NCBI GenBank assembly: GCA_947175055.1
Contig: CAMWLJ010000017.1
Location: forward strand, 1 to 44,041
Direction of reading: 5' to 3'
From: an uncultured Lachnospiraceae bacterium
Lineage (GTDB): Bacteria > Bacillota > Clostridia > Lachnospirales > Lachnospiraceae
DNA length: 44,041 nucleotides
This document shows positions 14,353-23,106 of this stretch, piece after piece. The notes beneath the pieces were generated by a model. It was not told the origin of the DNA. It saw nothing but the letters and a program-made list of their open reading frames with translations, and did no database searches. The position numbers and the translations under genes were made by a program. Each line of letters opens with the position of its first letter. Position 1 is the first letter of the stretch.

Positions 14353-17300
14353 TCATTGTATCTGTTGCAGGATCTTAGGATCTTTGATCTTATCATCCTC
14401 CGCAAAAAGAAGGATCTTCGACATGATCTCCGCAGTCTTCGGGTCTTCGTCCACGAAGGGCAGGAAGATGCGGCCTCGGTGCTGAGAGTGGACAGGCACA
14501 ACGAAGAGCATGGCGTTTCCGATCTGATGCACTACACCGCTGCCGAGGTGGACGGTGTACTGCCCGAGTTTGCCGTCGATGATGGCATGATTGCCTTCCA
14601 GACGGACGTTTTTCGTGCGGAAAAGGGAGAGGCTGCAGGCTGCGACGGCCCGGCGCATCTCGATGGTGGAGTGGCTTGTCTCGGGATCCACGCCGCCGGC
14701 ATGGGCGACACTGACCGCCAGATCTACATCCCGCATGACTTCGCTGTAGATGATATCGGGGATGTCCTTGATCTTAAGGGCGGCACCTGTTTTGCGTTCC
14801 GTAAAGACCACGTATTCCAGAGTGGGCGCTTCGACATCGCTTGGAGAGAACCAGTCTGCCATAGCGTAAATGCGTGCCACGATATTTTCTTTATAATAAA
14901 TCTTCTGCAGGCCATCGTCGTAGTCCGCTACCCAGCGTCGGCTGCGCAGGGCGCCCACTGTCTTTTGGGGCTGGATCTGGTTGCCGGAGAAGAGCATGGA
15001 TTCTTTCTTCTCCAGTTCCTCGTCCAGCTTCACGTAAAGTTCCCGGAAGACCTGCTTAAAGGGTTGTTTGATCTGTTTCTCGAAAAGCAGTTTCTGGTAT
15101 TCGTGCCAGTGGCCGCTCTTGTACAGGTCGAAGGGGTGCGCGATCAGGATCTGGTCCTCGGCGTCGACCGGGTGGATGGCGCCGGAGAAATCTGCAATGC
15201 CGTCCGGAGTGAGGAAACCCAGCGTTTCCTGGATCGTTTTCACTACCAGCGTTTCCGTGATCGGGCGGGCCACCGGATTCTGGTACATTTCGAGAAATTC
15301 CCAGACTTCAAAGGTGGTTCGGTCTTCCATGGCCTGTTCCATCATCTGTCTGGTCCGGCTGTACTGTTCCTTGAGCTGTTTGGCGACTGCCTGGAATTTC
15401 AGTACGGTTTCGTCTTTCTTATATTTGGTGGGGACAGACTTAAGGAGTTTGCCGTCTTTGCGGCACTTTAGGCTGCTCTTACCGTTCTCGTCCACGTCTA
15501 CCATCAGTTCGATCTCGCCGGCCGGCTGCCAGTCAAAATATTCCGCAGATTGCCGGGCCAGCTGTCCTTCCATACGCAGTACGAGACGTGTCACATCCGT
15601 AAAGCCGGCATTGACGCTTAGGTTGCGCAGAGCGATCTCTACGGCCCGGCCTTCGCTGGCCCGCCGCTGGGCGCCGAACTGGCGGCTTTCTTTCTTGTAT
15701 TTCTGGATAAAACGGTAGCGCAGCAACATCTCGGCCTCCCGCTTCTTCTTATCGCCGGAGAGGGGCAGCAGGCCAAGGCTCATCAGCAGATCCTTGTTGC
15801 GCTTGGCGTCGATCTCTGCTGTCAACACATCCCAATCTGCTTTGCCCAGGGCGGCGTCTGCGTACTTTCTGGCCCGGCCGTGGGCAATGCCGGAGGAGGA
15901 GTATTTGGCGGCGTCATAGAGCAGCTTGAAATTTTTCTCTCCGAGCTTCTCGTAAGCCTCGAAAAACCAGTGGATATCAAATGCGCCGTCCTGCAACTCC
16001 TCCGGAGAGAGAGGCGTATACTTAGCGATGGTGGACAGTACCTGCTCATCGAACAGCTCGCTTGTATGTGCCATGAAATAGTAACAGGCACTGGCGAAAC
16101 CGGGCAGCGAGAGATATTCTTCCAGCAGGGGGATCCACTGTTGGGCATACATGGCGAGTTCTACGAGCCGCTTCTTCGTGATATCGGTGCCCTGCAGAGC
16201 CCTTCGCAGATCGGCGGCGGTCTCTTCCTGCTTTGGCATGGAGACTTTCAACAGATGGCTGAGCACGCACTTCCGGTCTGCGTTGCTGGAATAATAGCCG
16301 TAACCGCGCTCCAGCGGGTCCTTTCCCAGGGCAGTCAGGATCTGGATCATATAGTCAATGCCGTAGATGACCTGAATGTTCATGACCTCCGACGAGAACG
16401 GTGTAGGCTGCTCGCCGCGCTTTAGTTCCACCGCAAGGACTACAGGGAGGGCTTCCCGGTATAGTGCATGTGCAAAAACCATCTCCGGCATTTCTTCACC
16501 GATCGTATCGAAGTGGTATTTGCCGTCTGCAGGTTTGATGGTATCTGCTCCGAAGAAGGCGTTTAAGGCGTGAGGCTTTGCCTTGCGGGAAGTCACGGCA
16601 CCCTTCTGTTCCACAGTGCTGATAGGTTCTAAAAGGGCACCCAGGCGGAAGAAAGTGAACACTGCTTTATAGAACAGATCCTTATCCCAGAGGCCCCGCA
16701 CATAGCACTGCACGTAGTCGGAAAGCTGGACATATTTGTCCTGGCTGTTGTAGGCATAACGTGGCTTCTCCCGTGCTTTTTGCTTGTTATAATACAACTG
16801 CAGGCGGAAACGCAGGGCAAAGGAGGCTTCCCACGCTTCGTTCCCGGCTTGCATGATCCACTGACACAGACTGGAGAAGATGGGTAGTTCCGTGGCGCGG
16901 CGCGTGTAAGTCTCTACAATACCGCGCCAGCGTACTTCCTGCTCGGAAAAAAGGTCGGTGGAGGTATCCAGGACCGTCAATAGTTTGGCGATTCCGCAAA
17001 GCCCGAAGGACACTGACAGGGACTGCGGGACATACTGCTGGAACAGCACCGGCAGGATCGTGGTCACCTGAGCGCTGTAGGTGAGTTTTACATTCAGCTT
17101 GGAGAACGGCGGCTTCTTCAAAAGACCGCTGCCAAATACTTTCTTATAGAGAGCTGTATACTTCGTATAGATGTTTTGTTGTATAAAACATTGCCGGTAA
17201 AGTTCCAGTTCGATCATAAGCCTGGGTGTCCTGATCTCCTGCTCGTAGAAATCTTCCCACAGTTCCCGGAACGGATAGGCGTCCAGCGGCTGGGCCGTCG

Positions 17301-19491
17301 GGTCGTTGTGGATATAGCGGGAACGCTCCAACTTGCTGCCAAGCAGAAGGTCTTCGTTCCAGGATGTGGTGTAAGCCCGTTCCTTGTTGGCGGCGATTAG
17401 AGCATCCAGCTTCTGCAGGACACGGATATAAGCTTCTTCACCGCGGGTAAAAAGGCGGGATGCGTCGTCGGCATTGACGGTCACAGGCGGCAAGATCCAT
17501 TCCTTCTCCACATCGTACAGCCCGTAGCCTGGCGTATTCAGAATGTCCTGGGCCTCGCTTTCCGCACCCAGAAGTTCTTCCAGCAGTACCTTTTCTCTGC
17601 CGGTAGGCTCCGGGCTAGAAGGTTCTGCAAAGGCACGCAGCGCAGGCAGGATCAGGTTGAAGGATGCCGCATCTTCCTTTTTCAGCTGCAGGGCCAGATC
17701 CAGAGCGCCCATATGGCACTCCTCGGATTTTGCAGTGAGCAGCCTGTCGATGCAGAGGGTAAGATCCTTTTTGTCCTGTTGCCTTAACAGGGAAAGGGTC
17801 TGAGCGCGTCCTTTTTTATACTTCAGATTCTCTTCGATGATCCGGTAATCTTCCGGCGTCAGCTGCATGTCCTCTACCAGCCTGTGGGCGATGCGGTTGG
17901 TGCTTTCCTCCGCGTTGTGCAGAAGCTCAAAAAGCGCTTTCCTGCGCGTTTCGGTGGCAGGGCGGTAGAGCAGTACCCGGGTCACTGCCGAGCGGGACGC
18001 GCCATAATAGCCGGTTTCGCCCTGGCCGACCAGGGCGATCCATCCGGCGGCTTCGTCGAGCAGTGCGTCTTTCTGCAGCATCCAGGCGATCAGGCACAGA
18101 CGCAGGGCAACGTCGGATTGGCTCATGGTCACCTGATACCATGGGAAAATGCAGGGTGACAGGGTGAGCCCCTTTTTGGGGATCTTATTCAACAGGTTCT
18201 TCAGGATGTCGTAAAACGCTGCGGCCTCTTCACTGTTCTGGAAAAATTCTTCCGGCGAAAGGGACTTCGGCTTCAAGATCTTGTCGTCCTGCAGGCGATA
18301 GCCGCTGCCCTCCTTTGTAAGCTCATAGAACTGAGAATTTGCCGAGGCCAGGAAGCCGGGCAGAAAACAGGCGACGAGTTCCAGATCCTCCGGGTAGGAG
18401 CGGATGACTTCCTTCGCAGCCTGCATCTGCAGTTTCGGATCCTGCAGGGACAGGTTGAAATAGGAGGCCGTCATTTTCTGTTGTCTGGTGCCGGTCCTGA
18501 CCAGATCGCTGACGGCAGTTATGGCGTCTGATGCGTTGTAGAAGCCTTTGGCCCAGAGGGCACAGCTGATCGCCACGGCATCGTTGGAAGCAAGCTGCTC
18601 CTTAAGAAAAGCATCATCCAACAGGCACTGTCCCATCAGATGCAGCAGCTTACCGCTGATCCGGTCTACACTCCTTTCGTCAAAAATACCGATCCATGTG
18701 CTGACTGCCCGCTTGACGGAAGAATAGCGGATCAGGTCGTTATCCTTGATCACGGTAAAGAGATGCAAGAAGGCTTCCGGCCGTCCGGCGTCCATCGTCT
18801 CGCAGACTACTTGCCTTGCGCCTTCCTGTAACCTTGCCGCCAGCAGGAATTTGCCCAGGTCTTCATAGAGTGCCTTGTTCTTGCTCTGCACGATTCCCAG
18901 GATCATTTCCCGGCTGAGCATTAGGGTATTATTTTCCCCGAAAAGGATGTCCTTGACGGCCTGCAGCGCGCTGGCATCGTGCCGGTCCAGCTGTGCCGCC
19001 AGAATGCCGGCGTAAGCGAAGTACTCGTTGCGGGCGTGGTCGTAAAGTTCCGGAGTCAGATTACCGGTCAGCACATCCGCGAGCGCAGCATCGTAGAAAT
19101 CCAAACGCGCAAAAGCCCGCAGGAGCTGGATGCTCTGTTCTACGAAAGGAGCGTAACTGTCAGAACGCAGGCTTCTGCGAAACCATCCGGCGGTCATCTG
19201 ATACTGGTTCATTTGATTCAGCGCATAGTAGAAATCTTCCTGCCATGTCTTCCGCACGCAGACATCCACCAGATCTTGGAATTGCTTTCGGTACAGCTCA
19301 CTCAATGTCTTATAGGTACCGCCGTACAGAAGCCGCCGCATATGGTCGCACACGTCCTGCGGTATTATGTAGTAGGAGAGCTCCGGCAGCATTTTTTTCT
19401 CGCGTTCGGAGAGGGAGCTGGCTTTGCCCTTCAGTTTGCTCAGCCATGTTTCGGTTAGTTTTCTTCTGGTTTGATAGGTGAATTCTGCCAT
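14353..19491 (-). CDS. Giant DUF4132-type protein (DUF5724/MolR-like)
   Basis: The 1712-residue protein starts MAEFTYQTRRKLTETW. It is mostly helical, with many short helix-pair units of HEAT-like appearance over the first 1100 residues. The C-terminal 500 residues include RKDGKLLKSVPTKYKKDET, the IAHPFDLYKSGHW segment and the ending FLPFVDEDPKTAEIMSKILL, which I associate with DUF4132 proteins related to E. coli MolR/YehI. No catalytic motif is obvious, and the family function is not established. Related genes can occur beside MoxR ATPases and VWA proteins, which are absent here. The coding strand looks clearly richer in G+C than its neighbours. A small gene lies 43 bases upstream and is probably co-transcribed. 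No signal peptide is seen. Confidence 0.85.
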   Translation of the reverse strand: MAEFTYQTRRKLTETWLSKLKGKASSLSEREKKMLPELSYYIIPQDVCDHMRRLLYGGTYKTLSELYRKQFQDLVDVCVRKTWQEDFYYALNQMNQYQMTAGWFRRSLRSDSYAPFVEQSIQLLRAFARLDFYDAALADVLTGNLTPELYDHARNEYFAYAGILAAQLDRHDASALQAVKDILFGENNTLMLSREMILGIVQSKNKALYEDLGKFLLAARLQEGARQVVCETMDAGRPEAFLHLFTVIKDNDLIRYSSVKRAVSTWIGIFDERSVDRISGKLLHLMGQCLLDDAFLKEQLASNDAVAISCALWAKGFYNASDAITAVSDLVRTGTRQQKMTASYFNLSLQDPKLQMQAAKEVIRSYPEDLELVACFLPGFLASANSQFYELTKEGSGYRLQDDKILKPKSLSPEEFFQNSEEAAAFYDILKNLLNKIPKKGLTLSPCIFPWYQVTMSQSDVALRLCLIAWMLQKDALLDEAAGWIALVGQGETGYYGASRSAVTRVLLYRPATETRRKALFELLHNAEESTNRIAHRLVEDMQLTPEDYRIIEENLKYKKGRAQTLSLLRQQDKKDLTLCIDRLLTAKSEECHMGALDLALQLKKEDAASFNLILPALRAFAEPSSPEPTGREKVLLEELLGAESEAQDILNTPGYGLYDVEKEWILPPVTVNADDASRLFTRGEEAYIRVLQKLDALIAANKERAYTTSWNEDLLLGSKLERSRYIHNDPTAQPLDAYPFRELWEDFYEQEIRTPRLMIELELYRQCFIQQNIYTKYTALYKKVFGSGLLKKPPFSKLNVKLTYSAQVTTILPVLFQQYVPQSLSVSFGLCGIAKLLTVLDTSTDLFSEQEVRWRGIVETYTRRATELPIFSSLCQWIMQAGNEAWEASFALRFRLQLYYNKQKAREKPRYAYNSQDKYVQLSDYVQCYVRGLWDKDLFYKAVFTFFRLGALLEPISTVEQKGAVTSRKAKPHALNAFFGADTIKPADGKYHFDTIGEEMPEMVFAHALYREALPVVLAVELKRGEQPTPFSSEVMNIQVIYGIDYMIQILTALGKDPLERGYGYYSSNADRKCVLSHLLKVSMPKQEETAADLRRALQGTDITKKRLVELAMYAQQWIPLLEEYLSLPGFASACYYFMAHTSELFDEQVLSTIAKYTPLSPEELQDGAFDIHWFFEAYEKLGEKNFKLLYDAAKYSSSGIAHGRARKYADAALGKADWDVLTAEIDAKRNKDLLMSLGLLPLSGDKKKREAEMLLRYRFIQKYKKESRQFGAQRRASEGRAVEIALRNLSVNAGFTDVTRLVLRMEGQLARQSAEYFDWQPAGEIELMVDVDENGKSSLKCRKDGKLLKSVPTKYKKDETVLKFQAVAKQLKEQYSRTRQMMEQAMEDRTTFEVWEFLEMYQNPVARPITETLVVKTIQETLGFLTPDGIADFSGAIHPVDAEDQILIAHPFDLYKSGHWHEYQKLLFEKQIKQPFKQVFRELYVKLDEELEKKESMLFSGNQIQPQKTVGALRSRRWVADYDDGLQKIYYKENIVARIYAMADWFSPSDVEAPTLEYVVFTERKTGAALKIKDIPDIIYSEVMRDVDLAVSVAHAGGVDPETSHSTIEMRRAVAACSLSLFRTKNVRLEGNHAIIDGKLGQYTVHLGSGVVHQIGNAMLFVVPVHSQHRGRIFLPFVDEDPKTAEIMSKILLFAEDDKIKDPKILQQIQ

Positions 19492-19534
19492 GTGGGGTCT
19501 CCTTTCACTGTGGGTTTCTGTATGACTTATATTG

Positions 19535-19966
19535 TTACCATCCGGACAGCATGGTCAATCTGATAAAAGTAAAGACCAGGTCGTCTGTCCACGGGATCGT
19601 TTGCTCTAATGAGGTTAGTTCCTCTTCTCCGGCAAAGACACGGAAGATACCGTCCTCGAAGCATTGGAGGGTATTCTCTACAGCTGTCTCCTCCGTGGCA
19701 TCCTGACCGTTTTGCAGGCCGAGGGAGATTTTGCCGCGGGCTGCCTGGTCTGCGATCTCTTCTTTCGTCAGATAGGCAAGGAGCTGCCCTTCGTCTTTGC
19801 GTGCGTTGTACTGCCTTACGCCAAGGGCCGTCAGGCTGATCAAGAGTTCACGGAGGGTTCCTGGCTTCTGGTCAAGCTCAAACGGAACGGTCCGTAAATC
19901 TGTATTTTTTTGCTTTCCGAGTTTTTTCATGCGGACGTAGATCGTAACTGCCATAGTTATGTCCAT
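19535..19966 (-). CDS. Small partner of the DUF4132-type protein, beta-grasp-like
   Basis: The 143-residue (or 139 from ATG 19954) protein is not one I can name. It begins with a strand (AVTIYVRMKKL), a second strand (RTVPFELDQ), then a helix (TLRELLISLTALGVRQYNA). It ends with strands FRVFAGEEEL and DDLVFTFIRLTMLSGW. This beta-beta-alpha plan with a hydrophobic C-terminal strand ending in a glycine resembles ubiquitin-like/MoaD beta-grasp folds. That is an inference from pattern only. GGAG lies one base before the first ATG and fifteen before the second, so the start is uncertain. It sits just upstream of the giant gene on the same strand. Confidence 0.6.
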   Translation of the reverse strand: MDITMAVTIYVRMKKLGKQKNTDLRTVPFELDQKPGTLRELLISLTALGVRQYNARKDEGQLLAYLTKEEIADQAARGKISLGLQNGQDATEETAVENTLQCFEDGIFRVFAGEEELTSLEQTIPWTDDLVFTFIRLTMLSGW

Positions 19967-19987
19967 GCTCCTTTCTCAGTGTGCGGA

Positions 19988-20176
19988 TCAAAACACCACT
20001 TCCCCCAGATATTTGTCGTGGGGGACGATCAGGCACTTTTCGATAGCTTTCCAATAGCTGTCGTACAGGTTTTTCTGTGCTATGCCATAGTTTTCTTTCG
20101 TATCAAATTCCCAGTAGAGCATATATTTGACGCTTTTGACAACTTCTATTTTAACATTCCCGTAGGTGTTTGTCAT
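19988..20176 (-). pseudogene. 62-codon fragment, not recognised
   Basis: From ATG 20176 an open frame reads MTNTYGNVKIEVVKSVKYML and ends PHDKYLGEVVF. It has natural-looking composition, including WEFDTKENYGIAQKNLYDSY, but no RBS. It may be the 3' end of a gene whose front was replaced by the DUF2087 fragment on the opposite strand. It runs in the same direction as the small gene at 19535 and ends 22 bases before it. Confidence 0.3.
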
Positions 20177-20179
20177 TCC

Positions 20180-20458
20180 ATGTTTCGCTTTATGTCGTGG
20201 TTGAACCTGTGGACGCTGAGGAAGAAAAAGAAACTCTGTGTGCTGTCTTATCTGGCAGATCGTATTCCGGAGAATCGGGAATATACGGAGCGGGAATTCA
20301 ATGAAGTGCTGAACGGACTGCATACATTTGGAGATGCGGCTACGATCCGCCGGGAAATGTATGACTATTTCCTGATCGACCGCAAACAGAACGGGAGCCT
20401 GTACACGGTGAAGAAGGATCGGCTTTCGGTGGAAGCGCTGCTTGAGAAATATTGCTGA
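20180..20458 (+). pseudogene. DUF2087 domain, N-terminally truncated
   Basis: The last 80 or so residues of this frame match the DUF2087 winged-helix domain: KKKLCVLSYLADRI, then ENREYTEREFNEVLNGLH, then DAATIRREMYDYFLIDRKQN. DUF2087 normally follows an N-terminal DNA-binding or enzymatic part, which is missing here. ATG 20180 gives MFRFMSWLNLW before the domain, but no RBS is visible. It lies head-to-head with the fragment on the other strand, so the point near 20177 is a likely rearrangement junction. Confidence 0.6.
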
Positions 20459-20505
20459 CAAGGCCCGGCCCTCTGTTTCCAGAGAGCTGAGCAATTGTGT
20501 GTTCT

Positions 20506-21489
20506 TTATGTGGATTCCTGGATCGTAAAATGGTGATCGACGTAAATACGTTCCGGGGAAAGGTCATTCTTTTCCACATGGTCGATCAATGCGTTGCAGA
20601 GTGTCATTCCGATCGTGTCGAGAGAGATATCGACAGAAGTGATCCTGGGGGAAGTGACATAGGAGAGAAAAGTACTCCCAAATCCAAGGATGGCCACGTC
20701 TTCCGGAATCCGCAGATGGTTGCGGCGGGCAGCGTTGATCGCGACCAGGGCAAGTGCATCGTCTTCGCATATCATGGCATCGATATCAGGGTGCGTGCTG
20801 AAGAACTGATTTAGCAGTGTGGAAATATAAAAATAATCATAATTATTGGGGCGCAGGATCAAAGCTGGGTCATATGGAATACCGGCTTCTTTCAGCACGT
20901 CTACATAAGCGTCCAGCAGATCGTTTGCAACATATCTTAAAGGAAAAAGCACTCCTATGCGTTTCCTGTTCTGAGAGATGAGATAATTTCCCAGTGTTTT
21001 ATAAGCGTTATATAAATGCGTACCGACAAAAGAGATCTGACAATTATCCGGTACTTCAGAGGAATAAAAAACAGGAACGATCTTGTTGATCTCTTCCAGT
21101 GTTTCCAGTTTTGCCATGAGAGCCAGAATGATAATGCCGCAGACATTGTTTTCTTTGACGCGCTCGTATAATTCGTCAAAAGAAAGCAGACGGTTGTTTG
21201 TTAATTCTATGATGACGCGGTAACCACGTTCTTCGGCAGTTTCGTTGATGGCGTCGATAACTTTAAAATGCATTAAATGCGATAAATTTGCAGTGATCAC
21301 TAATATGTTGCGGTTGGCTGCGATCTTTGTCGGGTCATGGGTGGCCGCATTCAGACGATTGAGCGCCGAATATATTTTATTTTTTGTGTCGCTGTTGATA
21401 CGGGTTTTGCCGTTGAGTACGCGGGATACGGTAGATATTGAAACACCGGCCTCATCGGCAATGTCTTTCATTTTGATACGATTGTTCAT
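20506..21489 (-). CDS. LacI family transcriptional regulator
   Basis: The 327-residue protein has the classic N-terminal helix-turn-helix: MKDIADEAGVSISTVSRVLN, followed by the hinge. A periplasmic-binding-protein-like sensor domain covers residues 60-327, including LAFINAARR-like and EDVAILGFGSTFLSYVTSPR segments near the end, the position of the LacI inducer-binding core. The start is fixed by GGAGGTTCCC before ATG 21489. It is divergent from the catabolic block that begins at 21950, with 460 bases between them, and is the obvious candidate for its control and for its own. The inducer is not predictable from sequence; most relatives bind sugars. Confidence 0.95.
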   Translation of the reverse strand: MNNRIKMKDIADEAGVSISTVSRVLNGKTRINSDTKNKIYSALNRLNAATHDPTKIAANRNILVITANLSHLMHFKVIDAINETAEERGYRVIIELTNNRLLSFDELYERVKENNVCGIIILALMAKLETLEEINKIVPVFYSSEVPDNCQISFVGTHLYNAYKTLGNYLISQNRKRIGVLFPLRYVANDLLDAYVDVLKEAGIPYDPALILRPNNYDYFYISTLLNQFFSTHPDIDAMICEDDALALVAINAARRNHLRIPEDVAILGFGSTFLSYVTSPRITSVDISLDTIGMTLCNALIDHVEKNDLSPERIYVDHHFTIQEST

Positions 21490-21530
21490 GGGAACCTCCA
21501 GTTAAGACTCGTTGAAATGCTTCATGTACT

Positions 21531-21560
21531 ATTATCAAGGTGAATAGCAATTATTGTCAA
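21531..21560 (-). promoter_or_regulatory. Promoter of the LacI-type regulator
   Basis: On the minus strand, TTGACA (21560-21555), 18 bases, then GATAAT (21536-21531), about 42 bases before the start codon. The -35 box is perfect. Confidence 0.65.
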
Positions 21561-21683
21561 GAATATTTTCGGTGAGGAGAATCTGAATTTGTAAGTTTGT
21601 TGTCAAAATATATAAAAAATAAAAGAAAAATATTTAAAAACATATTTATATTTACATATTTTGCGCATACTATAGAGAGGGTG

Positions 21684-21761
21684 TTGCAAATTTAAGAAAC
21701 TATATTTGCAAAAAGTGGTAAAACGTAAATTTTACGAAAATAATATGCAAATAATTTGCAT
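21684..21761. promoter_or_regulatory. Two TGCAAAT inverted repeats, putative operators
   Basis: Site 1: TTGCAAAT (21684-21691) and ATTTGCAA (21704-21711), spacer 12. Site 2: ATGCAAATAATTTGCAT (21745-21761), a perfect 17-base palindrome. Between them CGTAAA-T-TTTACG (about 21724-21736) is a third dyad. They lie in the AT-rich gap between the LacI gene and the operon at 21950. The rest of the gap shows no gene. Confidence 0.6.
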
Positions 21762-21863
21762 CTAATTTGTGTAAAACACATGAAAATTTCACTTTAAACA
21801 AATATTAAAATAGTATAATTGTACTGAAAATGAAAATATAATGAAAAAAATGCAAGAAAATTA

Positions 21864-21892
21864 TTGCAACTAGAGAAAGCTATGGGTATAAT
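21864..21892 (+). promoter_or_regulatory. Promoter of the methyltransferase/transport operon
   Basis: TTGCAA (21864-21869), 17 bases, TATAAT (21887-21892). The start of transcription would be near 21899, giving a leader of about 50 bases with AAAGGAGG before the ATG. The -35 itself contains the TGCAA half-site seen in the upstream palindromes. Confidence 0.75.
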
Positions 21893-21949
21893 GGCATTAC
21901 AGAAAAAGCAAGATTCCGGAATCTATAGCGCAAAAAGGAGGACAAGAAT

Positions 21950-23062
21950 ATGACACATCGTGAACGGTTGATGAAAGCGGTGAAAGGAGAGTGGTTGGAC
22001 AGACCCTGTGCGGCATTCTGGGGACCTCATTATAATCTGGAGGAAGCAAACGCCAGGGATCTGGCATATGCTACGATCGCCAATCAGCAAGCCTATGGAT
22101 GGGACTTCATCAAGGTTATGGAATCAGGGATGTACTTTCCGGAAGCTTTCGGGCAGGAACTGCCGGAAAACTTTACGGAGGATATGCAGTCCTGGGTGAA
22201 TGTGGAGAAGTTCATAGTAAATCACGGCAAAGACTGGCTGAAATTGAAGCCGCTTGAGGTGAAGGGCAACAAAATTTTTGAAAAAAATGTCGAAGTGATC
22301 AAACGGATCGCGGATTATTTCCAGGGAGATGTTCCTATTCTGCCGACGGTGTTTTCTCCGGTGAGCATGGCCGGTGAGATGGTAGGAGGCTTCTTTGACG
22401 AGGCGAAGATCGTGAGTATGATCGAGTATGATACGAAAGAAGTGGAATATGGATTGTCCGTGATCGAAGAGACGCTGATCAATCTGATGAATGCATACAT
22501 AGATGCAGGAGCAGACGGCTTCTTCTTTGGGTTCCAGAATGGTTTGAATGCAAAACTCGGGTGGGATGCCTTTATGGAATTCGAGCATGCAGGTTCTGAG
22601 CGCGTTATAAATGCAGTGAAGAATCGCACATGGTTTAACATGGCGCATCTGTGTAATGGCAGATTTGACAAGGAAGAGAATACGAAATTTATCGAGGGCT
22701 GTCTTGATCTGCCGTTTGACGCATTTAACTATAGTAATACCTGGACAGATCTTATGCCATCCTTTGCGGATATCCGCAAAAAGACCGATAAGGTTCTGGT
22801 GGGCGGGATCAAACACTCGGCAATGCCGCTGGGCAGAATATCCTGGAATTCGCCGAAGAATAATGATTTTAGCGGGAAGGACAGAGGAGAGATCAAAGAA
22901 AGACTTCGTGCGAGGATCGATACGGCGATCGAAGAAGCAGGCAATAAACTGGTCATATCCGGAGGCTGTGGCTGCTTTGAACCACATAGATTCTGTATCT
23001 TCGATGAGGTTATGGAAGAAGTTGCCGAGGAGAGAGCGAAAATGCACGGAACAGATAACTAG
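21950..23062 (+). CDS. UroD/MtaA-fold methyltransferase, paralogue 1
   Basis: The 370-residue protein starts MTHRERLMKAVKGEWLDRPC, the opening of the uroporphyrinogen decarboxylase superfamily branch that holds cobamide methyltransferases. It contains H233-x-C235 (MAHLCNG) and a C-terminal SGGCGCFEP with Cys340 and Cys342, fitting the H-x-C-x(n)-C zinc site of MtaA-type enzymes, though the gap of about 104 residues is longer than in the two paralogues here. An activating zinc would bind a thiol or substrate ligand while the methyl group moves to or from a corrinoid. It leads the operon with an oligopeptide-type importer. HemE function is unlikely because no haem genes are nearby and the zinc ligands are present. 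Confidence 0.8.
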   Translation: MTHRERLMKAVKGEWLDRPCAAFWGPHYNLEEANARDLAYATIANQQAYGWDFIKVMESGMYFPEAFGQELPENFTEDMQSWVNVEKFIVNHGKDWLKLKPLEVKGNKIFEKNVEVIKRIADYFQGDVPILPTVFSPVSMAGEMVGGFFDEAKIVSMIEYDTKEVEYGLSVIEETLINLMNAYIDAGADGFFFGFQNGLNAKLGWDAFMEFEHAGSERVINAVKNRTWFNMAHLCNGRFDKEENTKFIEGCLDLPFDAFNYSNTWTDLMPSFADIRKKTDKVLVGGIKHSAMPLGRISWNSPKNNDFSGKDRGEIKERLRARIDTAIEEAGNKLVISGGCGCFEPHRFCIFDEVMEEVAEERAKMHGTDN

Positions 23063-23106
23063 AACTGTGATATCGGTGCATTACAACGATAGAGCGAGAG
23101 GCGAGA

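Noticed and set aside
14320..15471. 383-codon plus-strand frame opposite the giant gene
   Set aside because: It is the shadow of a GC-rich gene. The minus-strand product shows family-like motifs and the plus frame does not.
22124..23047. 307-codon minus-strand frame opposite the first UroD-type gene
   Set aside because: Rich in His, Arg and Cys with no domain. The plus strand carries a clear family protein with promoter and RBS.
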